Of a stretch of DNA of 64,000 nt, positions 52,773-61,844 are shown one piece after another. This stretch comes from Flavobacterium sp. CF136 (GTDB lineage: Bacteria; Bacteroidota; Bacteroidia; Flavobacteriales; Flavobacteriaceae), in NCBI RefSeq assembly GCF_000282055.1, contig NZ_AKJZ01000012.1:1-64000 (forward strand), read 5' to 3'. The translations under genes and the position numbers were made by a program. The notes beneath the pieces are model-generated. The model saw only the letters and a list, made by a program, of their open reading frames with translations. It was not told the origin of the DNA and made no database searches. How positions within the stretch are numbered: position 1 is the first letter of the stretch; each line of letters starts with the position of its first letter.

Positions 52773-53738
52773 TTATTTTTTAGTAGATGAGTTCTCATCT
52801 TCAGTTGGTGCTGTATAAGGTTTATTTTTCTTTCCAAAAACCGAAACATTTACGTAACGGGTCGGATGAAGACGTACATCCTGCAATAATAACTCTAACT
52901 CTTTTGAAGTTTTAGACAAATTATTATACAAAGCGTCATCGTTTAATAATTTTCCGGCTGTACCTTTTCCTGAGTTTAAATTACTCATCATACCGTCCAC
53001 TTTAGCTAATGTCTGATTAAGATTTCTAACTGTTTTACCTAAACCAGCTTTATTTAGGGAATCAGATATTTTATTGAAATTACCCGACATTTTATTAAAG
53101 TTAGTCACTACTCCATTAATCTGAGCTTTATTTGTATCTAAAATAGAATTGAGACTTCCTGAAGCTTTATGAAACTGCTCCATTGTCTGACTCAATTGTG
53201 TCAATGTTTTCTTGATGTCCTCTTGCCCTTTTTTATCTAAAACGTTGTTTAATCCGGTAACCAGGGCATCAATATTTACAAGCATTTTTTCCAGCTTTTG
53301 CTGAATTGGTTCAATTTTGCCTCCTAATGATTCTGTCAGACCCAATTGTACATTAGATTCTAAAGTCTGTCCTTCTTTTGCGGGATCTTTATCTGCTAAA
53401 TTAGGCAGAATTGCAATTTGTTTTCCGCCAATTAAACCTGGAGAGTATAAAGATGCTTTACTCGTTTTGGAAATTGGAAAATCAGTTTTTAATTGTAATT
53501 CAACTAATAATTTTCCTGTTGTTTCATTAATTGTAATTTTATTTACTTTACCAATCACGAGTCCGTTTAAAGTAACCGGAGCAGAAGCTGCTAAGTCCTC
53601 AACATTATCATATTCAACATATAATGTTTTATAATTTGTAAAAAGGTCTTTGCCTTTTAAAAAACTGTAGCCCCAAATAAATAATAAAATTGACGCAATG
53701 ACTAAAATAGCCGTTTTAATTTCTCTTGTTAGTTTCAA
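52773..53738 (-). CDS. MlaD family (MCE domain) protein
   Basis: A 321-residue protein with one N-terminal membrane helix (about 8-28), an MCE domain (about 36-115, with YVEYDNVEDLAASAPVTLNG and YSPGLIGGKQIAI), then a long helical, Gln/Asn-rich region (about 130-290) ending in a Lys/Asn/Thr-rich tail. MlaD proteins form hexamers that bring phospholipids across the periplasm. mlaE and mlaF are not in the window. It sits between the Fe-S pair and the amidase, so it may be co-transcribed with the amidase; the start-stop gap to the Fe-S gene is only 5 bases. Confidence 0.9.
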   Translation of the reverse strand: MKLTREIKTAILVIASILLFIWGYSFLKGKDLFTNYKTLYVEYDNVEDLAASAPVTLNGLVIGKVNKITINETTGKLLVELQLKTDFPISKTSKASLYSPGLIGGKQIAILPNLADKDPAKEGQTLESNVQLGLTESLGGKIEPIQQKLEKMLVNIDALVTGLNNVLDKKGQEDIKKTLTQLSQTMEQFHKASGSLNSILDTNKAQINGVVTNFNKMSGNFNKISDSLNKAGLGKTVRNLNQTLAKVDGMMSNLNSGKGTAGKLLNDDALYNNLSKTSKELELLLQDVRLHPTRYVNVSVFGKKNKPYTAPTEDENSSTKK

Positions 53739-53788
53739 AATTGTAAGTGTTTGTACAAAATTAATATAAATATTCGAACTTCCCAGTA

Positions 53789-54916
53789 TTATTTGACAGC
53801 GTCCTGAATACTGATTTTTTCACCATCTTTAGTTGCAACTAAAAATGAAGCTCCATATCCTTTACTTTTAGCTTCTTGCAAATATTTTTTAGCACTTTCG
53901 TAATCTGTAGTTTCCTGATAGAAATATTTATAAATATTATTTTCATATATCATGGTTACATTTTTTAGGCCTTTAAAATTTTTAGGTTCCAATGGTGTCT
54001 TTTTTATGCTGGCGATAAGCTGTACCTTAAAAAAAGTTCCTTTTGGAGCAGTTTTAACGACTGTAACAGGCACTGTTGTTTTTGGTTTTACCGGTGTTGA
54101 TGTATCCTTTACGGGTTTAACATCATCAGCATCAGAGTTACCATTTCCAAAATACTCTCTTTTATAACTCAAAATAGCCTGGGCAATGGCTTCTGCAATA
54201 TCATTTTGTCCCGCCTCAGAGTTCAGGAGATCTCCTTCTGTAGGATTTGAAACAAATCCTGTCTCAACTAAAACCCTTGGCATATATGCTTTATGAAGTA
54301 CCATAAATGGAGCTTGTTTTACGCCTCCGTGACGAAGTTTTTTTCCTAGCTTGTCAAAATTAGCTTCAATTTTATCAGCAAGTGAAATACTATTATCAAG
54401 ATATTCTTCCTGCATTAAGGTCAAACCAACCATTGATTCGGGAGAATTTGGATCGTAACCTTCATATTTACGCTTATAATCTTTTTCCAGGGTAATAACC
54501 GAGTTCTCTTTCTTTGCCGCTTCAAGATTTGATGACGTTTTACTCAAACCCATTACATAAGTTTCGGTTCCGTCTGCCGCAGTATTTTTATTGGCATTAC
54601 AATGTATAGAAACAAAAATATTAGAATTTGCCCTGTTAGCAATATTTGCCCTTTCAGCTAAATCAATAAAAACATCTGTTTTACGTGTATATATAACATC
54701 TACATTTGGATTAAGCTCTAAAATTTTCCCAACTTTTAAAACAATTGCCAAAGCTATATTTTTTTCAATACGACCACTATAGACCGCTCCAAAGTCATGA
54801 TCTCCATGTCCGGCATCAAGTGTCACTTTAAAAACATTGGATTGACTGTATGCACAAAAAGACATTATATTTAGAAATAAAATAAATATAAGTTTAGTTT
54901 TGTTATATATGTTCAT
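53789..54916 (-). CDS. N-acetylmuramoyl-L-alanine amidase with SPOR-like domain
   Basis: About 375 residues. A signal peptide (about 1-25) leads into an Amidase_3 zinc amidase domain (about 28-255): TLDAGHGDHDFGAVY carries the first histidine, and FVSIHCNANKN carries another. A proline/threonine-rich linker (about 260-300) precedes a C-terminal SPOR-like domain (about 300-370, FFKVQLIASIKKTPLE). It cleaves septal peptidoglycan. The start at 54916 (MNIYNKTKLIF) is used; a longer frame to 54982 would enter the lptD promoter region. It is divergent from lptD with overlapping upstream regions. Confidence 0.93.
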   Translation of the reverse strand: MNIYNKTKLIFILFLNIMSFCAYSQSNVFKVTLDAGHGDHDFGAVYSGRIEKNIALAIVLKVGKILELNPNVDVIYTRKTDVFIDLAERANIANRANSNIFVSIHCNANKNTAADGTETYVMGLSKTSSNLEAAKKENSVITLEKDYKRKYEGYDPNSPESMVGLTLMQEEYLDNSISLADKIEANFDKLGKKLRHGGVKQAPFMVLHKAYMPRVLVETGFVSNPTEGDLLNSEAGQNDIAEAIAQAILSYKREYFGNGNSDADDVKPVKDTSTPVKPKTTVPVTVVKTAPKGTFFKVQLIASIKKTPLEPKNFKGLKNVTMIYENNIYKYFYQETTDYESAKKYLQEAKSKGYGASFLVATKDGEKISIQDAVK

Positions 54917-54970
54917 AAATATAAAAGTTAATTTTAATAAACCACAAATGCTATAATTTTTATAATTGTT

Positions 54971-55001
54971 TATTTTTGCCAAAAAATTATATGTAAGTTT
55001 G
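54971..55001 (+). promoter_or_regulatory. Candidate -7 boxes of lptD
   Basis: Two TAnnTTTG matches lie just upstream: TATTTTTG (54971-54978) and TAAGTTTG (54994-55001). The second overlaps the proposed TTG start, so if it is used, translation must begin at a later codon. No clear TTG -33 element fits either. Confidence 0.35.
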
Positions 55002-57737
55002 ACATGTCAAAAAACAAGCCATACTTTTACAAAAATAGCATTTAAACCTTTGCATACAAACTTATTTAATATCGTTTTAATATCATTTTTCCTAAGCTTA
55101 GGATATGGTAATTTATATTCACAAGATATAAAAACTAAAAAGACTTCGTTACCAACTGTAAAACAAACAGATAAACCTAAACTGACTACAGCAGATACCG
55201 TAAAGGCTGATAGTATTAAACCTAAACTAACTGTAGTTGATACTGTAAAAGTAGACAGTATTAAACCTAAAAAGGCTTTTCTTGATGGGAAAGTAAAATA
55301 CAAAGCAAAAGATTATGCTAAGATTGATCAAAAAAAGAAAATAATTACGCTTTATAACGAAGCCGAATTATACTATAAGGATGTAGAACTTAAATCGGGA
55401 ATAATTGTCCTGAATTATGAGAAAGACGAAGTATATGCCGGCCGAATAAAAGATTCAACAGGAACTTTATATCAATATCCAAATTTCAAGCAGGGTCAAA
55501 GCGAAGTTCAGCCGGATTCTATTCGTTTTAATTTTAAAACAAAAAAGGCTTTAATTTATAATTCAAGGACAGAACAAGGAGAATTTAAAATAAAGGCTCC
55601 TATTACCAAAAAAGAAAATGATTCTGTATACTTTTTAAAAGGTGCACGTTTTACAACCTCTACTGATGTTGACAATCCTGAGTATTATTTCAGGGCCAGT
55701 AAAGTAAAGTTCGTTCCCGGAAAAAAAGTAATTACAGGTTTGACCAATATGGTTATTGCTGATGTTCCAACGCCCATAGCTTTACCTTTTGCTTATTTCC
55801 CGATGAGTCAGGAAAAAAGTGTTTCAGGAATCATTATACCAAGTTATAATGACTCAAACACTCGTGGATTTTCACTCCAGAACATGGGGTATTATTTTGC
55901 TTTAACCGATAATTATGACTTAACCGTATTAGGAGATTATTATACCAATGGTAGTTACGCCATGCGTTTCGAGTCTTCTTATGCTGAAAGATACAAATAC
56001 AGAGGGAATGTTAATATCCGTTTTGAGAATTTAATTTCAAGTGAAAGAGGGTATCCGGATTACTCAAAACAAAACATTTACAACATTCAGTGGTCTCACT
56101 CACGGGATTCTAAAGCAAATCCTAATTCAAGTTTTTCTGCTTCTGTAAATATGGGTAGCAGTAAATATTTTAAACAGTCTATTAATCAGGCAAATATTGG
56201 ATCAAGCTTAAACAATACGCTTAGCTCTTCTATTTCATATAACAAAACATTTAATACTATTCCGCAAGCCAGGATAGCATTAACTGCAACCCATTCTCAA
56301 AATACACAAACAGAAGAAATCAACATGACATTGCCCTCATTGCAGGCAAGTATTGATCGTATTTATCCTTTTGTCGGGAAAGATGGTGTTAAAAAAGGAA
56401 TAATAAAAAATATCAATTTACAATATAGCCTGAGTGGAAAAAATAGTTTTGTAACTAACGATTCTTTATTTTTCAAACCTCAAATGTTCGATAATGCAAA
56501 AATAGGTATGCAACACAGTATTCCTATCAGTACCAACTTTAAAATATTCAAATATTTTAGTGCTAGTGCGTCTACAAATTATCAGGAAACATGGGTAACA
56601 AAAACCATTAACAGATCTTATGATCAGGATTTGAATAAAGTTGTTGATAAAACAGTCGGCGGTTTTGATGCCTTTAGAACATACAACTTTAGTTCTAGTC
56701 TGGGAACTACTATTTATGGTACTTTTAAATTTGGTGATGATAAAAAAATACAGGCCATACGCCATGTCATGCGTCCATCTCTATCATACTCTTACACTCC
56801 CAGTTTCGAGAAATATTACGATACTTATGCTATAGATGCTACAGGTACAACCATGAAGGAATATACGCGATTTGAAAATGGAGTTTACGGACAGCCGGGA
56901 CTATCAAATTCAAATATAGTAGGATTTGATTTAAGCAATACTTTTGAAGCAAAAGTAAGAGACAGTGACAGTACTAAAACCGAGCCTAAAAAAATGATGC
57001 TGCTAAACAATTTAAACTTTAGCACGAGTTACAATTTTAATGCTGACGGTAAAACAACATTCGCTTTGGAACCGGTTCGTGTCAGTGGAGGAACTCAGTT
57101 ATTTGACAATAAAATGAATGTCAATTTTGCAGCTACATTAAACCCTTATGCCATTGATAATTCAGGACAGCAAATTAATGTCTTCAATATCAATAATGGA
57201 GGAAGTTTATTTAGAATGACCAGTGCTAATATGACTTTGAATTATTCTTTTACAAACAAAAACGAGAAAAAGGATGAAAATAAACAAAGCCAGCGAAACG
57301 GAGGACGTAGCGATGATTTGTTTGGTACAAATACAGATTTGAATGATCCCAGAAAAAGCCAATTTTCAGAAGAAGATAAAGAAAATGTTATTACTGAGTT
57401 CTTTAACTCCAAACTCCCGTGGGATATGACTATGGCCTATTCATTAACTTATTCAAATACAAACAGGGAAAATAAAATTACAGGAAATTCTGTGATGGTT
57501 TCTGCAAATATGGATATCACCCCTAAATGGAAAGGCGGAATTTCAACAGGTTATGATTTTGTTCAACAAGGAGTTACTTTTACCCAGTTACGTTTTGAAA
57601 GGGATTTGTTAAGCTGGAGGATGTCTTTTAACTGGACACCACTTGGAGCATATTCTAACTGGAATTTCTTTATTGGAATAAAATCAGGGATGCTTAGCGA
57701 CATAAAATGGAATAAACGAAGCACTTCTAACCGATAA
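54999..57737 (+). CDS. lptD: LPS-assembly protein LptD
   Basis: About 912 residues. A signal peptide region (LISFFLSLGYGNLYSQ), a Lys/Pro/Thr-rich repeat segment (KPKLTVVDTVKVDSIK type), an N-terminal OstA-like domain (about 105-215), then a long LptD barrel with VADVPTPIALPFAYFPM and C-terminal strands ending IKWNKRSTSNR. LptD inserts LPS into the outer leaflet with LptE. The start is uncertain: TTG at 54999 is used, but a TTG near 55050 is also plausible. It is divergent from the amidase gene and followed by RidA. Identity is secure by domain layout. Confidence 0.93.
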   Translation: MTCQKTSHTFTKIAFKPLHTNLFNIVLISFFLSLGYGNLYSQDIKTKKTSLPTVKQTDKPKLTTADTVKADSIKPKLTVVDTVKVDSIKPKKAFLDGKVKYKAKDYAKIDQKKKIITLYNEAELYYKDVELKSGIIVLNYEKDEVYAGRIKDSTGTLYQYPNFKQGQSEVQPDSIRFNFKTKKALIYNSRTEQGEFKIKAPITKKENDSVYFLKGARFTTSTDVDNPEYYFRASKVKFVPGKKVITGLTNMVIADVPTPIALPFAYFPMSQEKSVSGIIIPSYNDSNTRGFSLQNMGYYFALTDNYDLTVLGDYYTNGSYAMRFESSYAERYKYRGNVNIRFENLISSERGYPDYSKQNIYNIQWSHSRDSKANPNSSFSASVNMGSSKYFKQSINQANIGSSLNNTLSSSISYNKTFNTIPQARIALTATHSQNTQTEEINMTLPSLQASIDRIYPFVGKDGVKKGIIKNINLQYSLSGKNSFVTNDSLFFKPQMFDNAKIGMQHSIPISTNFKIFKYFSASASTNYQETWVTKTINRSYDQDLNKVVDKTVGGFDAFRTYNFSSSLGTTIYGTFKFGDDKKIQAIRHVMRPSLSYSYTPSFEKYYDTYAIDATGTTMKEYTRFENGVYGQPGLSNSNIVGFDLSNTFEAKVRDSDSTKTEPKKMMLLNNLNFSTSYNFNADGKTTFALEPVRVSGGTQLFDNKMNVNFAATLNPYAIDNSGQQINVFNINNGGSLFRMTSANMTLNYSFTNKNEKKDENKQSQRNGGRSDDLFGTNTDLNDPRKSQFSEEDKENVITEFFNSKLPWDMTMAYSLTYSNTNRENKITGNSVMVSANMDITPKWKGGISTGYDFVQQGVTFTQLRFERDLLSWRMSFNWTPLGAYSNWNFFIGIKSGMLSDIKWNKRSTSNR

Positions 57738-57769
57738 TCGTCAAATTAAAATTAACCATTCTTTGAGAT

Positions 57770-58150
57770 ATGAAAAAAATAATCTTTACCGAAAAAGCTC
57801 CGGCTCCTATTGGTCCTTATAATCAGGCTGTATTATCAGGAAACACACTTTATGCTTCCGGGCAAATAGCTATAAATCCAGCTTCCGGAGAACTCATTAC
57901 TGAAAACATTAATGATGAAACTCATCAGGTCATGAAAAACATTGCTGCAATCCTTGAAGCTGCAAATATGACTTTTGAAAACGTTGTAAAAGCATCTATT
58001 TTTATTATGGATATGAATAATTTTGCAGCTATAAATACAGTTTACGGATCTTATTTTAACGAAAAAACCGCTCCAGCTCGTGAAACGGTTCAGGTGGCTT
58101 GTCTGCCAAAAAATGTAAATGTTGAGATTTCTATAATTGCTGTGCAATAG
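57770..58150 (+). CDS. ridA: RidA family enamine/imine deaminase
   Basis: A 126-residue RidA/YjgF protein with APAPIGPYNQAVLSGNTLYAS, VVKASIFIMDMNNFAAIN and the C-terminal PARETVQVACLPKNVNVEI signature, including the catalytic arginine. It hydrolyses reactive enamines/imines from PLP enzymes in the cytoplasm. It follows lptD by 32 bases. Its last 20 bases overlap the 3' end of mgsA on the other strand, with both stop codons inside the overlap. Certain family. Confidence 0.95.
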   Translation: MKKIIFTEKAPAPIGPYNQAVLSGNTLYASGQIAINPASGELITENINDETHQVMKNIAAILEAANMTFENVVKASIFIMDMNNFAAINTVYGSYFNEKTAPARETVQVACLPKNVNVEISIIAVQ

Positions 58151-58505
58151 CATCTAATAATAATTGTGCCGTTGCTTCATTTGTTGCCAGCGGCACATTA
58201 TGTACGTCGCAAACACGAATTAACATATTGATATCAGCTTCATGGGGATGGCTCGACAAAGGGTCTTTAAAAAAGAAAACCATCTTTGTAATTCCTTCTG
58301 CTACTCTTCCGGCAATCTGAGCATCACCTCCCAATGGTCCTGAAAGCATTCTTCTTGTTTTAAAACCTGCTGCTTCAGCTTTTCCTCCAGTAGTACCAGT
58401 ACCAATCAGACTTATATTTTCATTATGTAAAACGATTGTATTTTTAATTAAAAAATTAATCAAATCCGCTTTTTTACCATCATGAGCAATAATTGCAATT
58501 TCCAT
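58131..58505 (-). CDS. mgsA: Methylglyoxal synthase
   Basis: A 124-residue enzyme converting dihydroxyacetone phosphate to methylglyoxal, a bypass of lower glycolysis under phosphate limitation. Features: MEIAIIAHDGKKADL with H8 and D9, LIGTGTTGGKAE (phosphate loop), and MLSGPLGGDAQIAGRV with catalytic D61. Length is typical. It is 9 bases downstream of a GlcNAc kinase stop and upstream of nothing on its strand, and overlaps ridA by 20 bases at the 3' ends. Confidence 0.95.
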   Translation of the reverse strand: MEIAIIAHDGKKADLINFLIKNTIVLHNENISLIGTGTTGGKAEAAGFKTRRMLSGPLGGDAQIAGRVAEGITKMVFFFKDPLSSHPHEADINMLIRVCDVHNVPLATNEATAQLLLDAIAQQL

Positions 58506-58514
58506 TATAAAATT

Positions 58515-59366
58515 TTATTTATTAGCAACGTGATACGCTATTAACCCGTCAATCGGACGTCTTAAAACATTCCCTAGCTGAAGTTCATATTTATCAAATG
58601 TTTCCTGTAATTCATCTTTTAAATAAAAAGCAATTGAACCTACAAAATGAACCGGAACTTCTTTGCAATTCTCATATTGTTTGATATAATTTTTAACGAA
58701 AGATTTCATTCCCTTAAAAATGATTTTTCTACAAAATTCAGAATCTTTATGCTTTATTAAAAACTTGGCAAAAGTGGCTAAATATGCATTAGGATTTGGC
58801 TCTTTATATAATTTATTTTTAATAAAATCAGGATCTAAATTATATTCTTTTTCAAATTCAGATGCCAGTTCTTTAGGCATTTTATTAAAATAGTACTTTC
58901 TGATTAATTCTTTTCCAAAAACATTTCCACTACAATCATCCATAGCAATATAGCCTAATGACTGTACCTTTTGATGCAATACTTTTCCATCAAAATAACT
59001 GCAGTTAGAGCCAGTACCTAAAATACTGACAATTGCTTGTTCTCCTTTTGGGGTAGTTGCGTAAACAGCAGCATATGTATCTTCATGAACTTCAACAATA
59101 GCATTCTCAAAGTATTCCTGAAATATTTGTGAAAGTGCGGTTTGCATTCTCTCAGTACCACAACCTGCTCCATAAAAAAACAAATGTGTGGCTTCTTTTC
59201 TATTTTGTAAAATATCAAAACGGTCATTTAATCTCTCGATAATCTCGGGACCGTCAAGGATTTCAGGATTTAATCCTAAAGTTTGTGTTGTGAATAATAC
59301 CTTTCCATTATCATCAATTGCAATCCAATCGGCTTTAGTAGATCCACTATCAACTATTAATTTCAT
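58515..59366 (-). CDS. BadF/BadG-type N-acetylglucosamine kinase
   Basis: A 283-residue ASKHA-fold kinase of the BadF/BadG/BcrA/BcrD ATPase group. The N-terminal DSGSTKADW (6-14) and the GTGSNCSYF segment (about 117-125) are the phosphate-binding loops; FFYGAGCGTE and FVGSIAFY follow. Flavobacterial members of this length are usually annotated as N-acetylglucosamine kinases. It would feed GlcNAc-6-phosphate to the PIG-L/NagB fusion encoded at 21.7 kb. It is 9 bases before mgsA; gap to gap gene holds a terminator. Confidence 0.82.
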   Translation of the reverse strand: MKLIVDSGSTKADWIAIDDNGKVLFTTQTLGLNPEILDGPEIIERLNDRFDILQNRKEATHLFFYGAGCGTERMQTALSQIFQEYFENAIVEVHEDTYAAVYATTPKGEQAIVSILGTGSNCSYFDGKVLHQKVQSLGYIAMDDCSGNVFGKELIRKYYFNKMPKELASEFEKEYNLDPDFIKNKLYKEPNPNAYLATFAKFLIKHKDSEFCRKIIFKGMKSFVKNYIKQYENCKEVPVHFVGSIAFYLKDELQETFDKYELQLGNVLRRPIDGLIAYHVANK

Positions 59367-59441
59367 TTTATTTCAGTTTTTGGATTAGTTTTCTTTAATT
59401 AAAAGTGTGTTTTTTACATTAATTAAAGAGGTAACAAAATA

Positions 59442-59477
59442 AGAAAATCCCGTTACTTTGAAATAACGGGATTTTCT
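59442..59477 (-). terminator. Terminator of the GAPDH gene
   Basis: AGAAAATCCCGTTA and TAACGGGATTTTCT form a perfect 14-bp stem around an 8-nt loop (CTTTGAAA). It ends the minus-strand gap transcript and separates it from the kinase gene. Confidence 0.85.
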
Positions 59478-59491
59478 AAAATTATAAAATA

Positions 59492-60523
<1,032 letters not shown>

Positions 60524-60576
60524 TTAACTAATTTAAAGTCTAATTTCCTCACTTATAAACTTCGTTTCCTTTTATG

Positions 60577-61563
60577 TTATGTTGACATGATATCTGATAC
60601 TCTCAATAATTCTCTGTCGATTTCCGATTTTCCTTTAATCGCTTGCTCCAATGGGGTCAAAGTTACTTTATCCTGTTGTAAACCAACCATATAATTTGAC
60701 TTACCATCTATTAAGGATTCTACAGCCTTTACTCCTAAACGGCTGGCTAATACACGATCAAAACAAGACGGAGAACCTCCACGCTGCATATGACCAAGAA
60801 CTGAAACTCTTACGTCATATTCAGGCAGATTAGCTTCAACGTAATCTTTTAATTCGAAAACGTTTTTACCAATTCTATCACCTTCGGCAATAACTACTAT
60901 ACTTGATGATTTCCCTGAAGCTTTACTTTTTTGAAGTGAGTCTAAAAGTCTTTCAAGACCTAAATCTTCTTCAGGAATAAGAATTTCTTCGGCACCGGCA
61001 CCGATTCCTGCGTTAAGGGCAATATGACCGGCATCTCTACCCATAACCTCTACAAAAAACAATCGGTTATGTGAACTTGCTGTATCTCTGATTTTATCAA
61101 TACAATCTACAACTGTATTTAAGGCAGTATCATATCCTAAGGTGTGACTTGTCCCAAAAATATCGTTATCAATTGTCCCTGGAATTCCCATTACCGGAAA
61201 ACCAAATTCTGAATTAAATATCAAACCTCCGGTAAAACTTCCATCTCCACCTATAACTACCAAAGCATCTACTCCGGCTTTTAATAAGTTTTCATGGGCT
61301 TTTTTTCTACCTTCAGGTGTTCTGAATTCAGTTGAGCGTGCCGATTTTAAAATCGTACCTCCTTTATTTACAATATTATTCACACTTCGAGGTCCCATTT
61401 CTTTGAAGTCTCCTTCAATCATTCCCTGGTATCCTCTATAAATTCCCAAACATTCTATATTATGATATGCGCATGTTCGAACAACTGCTCTTATTGCGGC
61501 ATTCATTCCTGGCGAGTCTCCTCCTGAGGTAAGAACACCTACTTTTTTTATTGTTTTTGGCAT
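60577..61563 (-). CDS. pfkA: ATP-dependent 6-phosphofructokinase
   Basis: A 328-residue PfkA. The first loop is TSGGDSPGMNAAIRAVVR; GGDGSFTG (105-112) binds ATP, and the glycine after GGD (G108) is typical of ATP-dependent enzymes. Catalytic D132 lies in PGTIDNDI. HMQRGGSPSCFDR is the typical allosteric/substrate segment. It commits fructose-6-phosphate to glycolysis. It precedes gap on the same strand. The 281-base gap upstream (61564-61844) is AT-rich, contains a CAAACGTTTTCGG word at about 61650, and no other feature I recognise. Confidence 0.97.
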   Translation of the reverse strand: MPKTIKKVGVLTSGGDSPGMNAAIRAVVRTCAYHNIECLGIYRGYQGMIEGDFKEMGPRSVNNIVNKGGTILKSARSTEFRTPEGRKKAHENLLKAGVDALVVIGGDGSFTGGLIFNSEFGFPVMGIPGTIDNDIFGTSHTLGYDTALNTVVDCIDKIRDTASSHNRLFFVEVMGRDAGHIALNAGIGAGAEEILIPEEDLGLERLLDSLQKSKASGKSSSIVVIAEGDRIGKNVFELKDYVEANLPEYDVRVSVLGHMQRGGSPSCFDRVLASRLGVKAVESLIDGKSNYMVGLQQDKVTLTPLEQAIKGKSEIDRELLRVSDIMST

Positions 61564-61844
61564 TATTTAAGTATTAAAGTGTAAAATTAGCAAACATTCA
61601 TCACTTTTCAGTGGATGCTTATAATAAATTAATAAAAAAACTAAATTCAAACGTTTTCGGTTAATAAGTTTTACTATACCAAAAAATTCATTTAAAATAA
61701 TAAAAGGCACATTTTTTAATTAAAAATGTAAAATTAACAATCTATAAATGAACTGTTATAATTCTCTGGATTTCAGGTTGTTTTTTATAAAAGCAAATCA
61801 CTAAAATAAAAAGCATTTAAAAAACTGCTTAAACAATTACAAAA

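Noticed and set aside
54917..54982. Longer start for the amidase at 54982
   Set aside because: It would run into the lptD upstream region; the ATG at 54916 gives a normal signal peptide.
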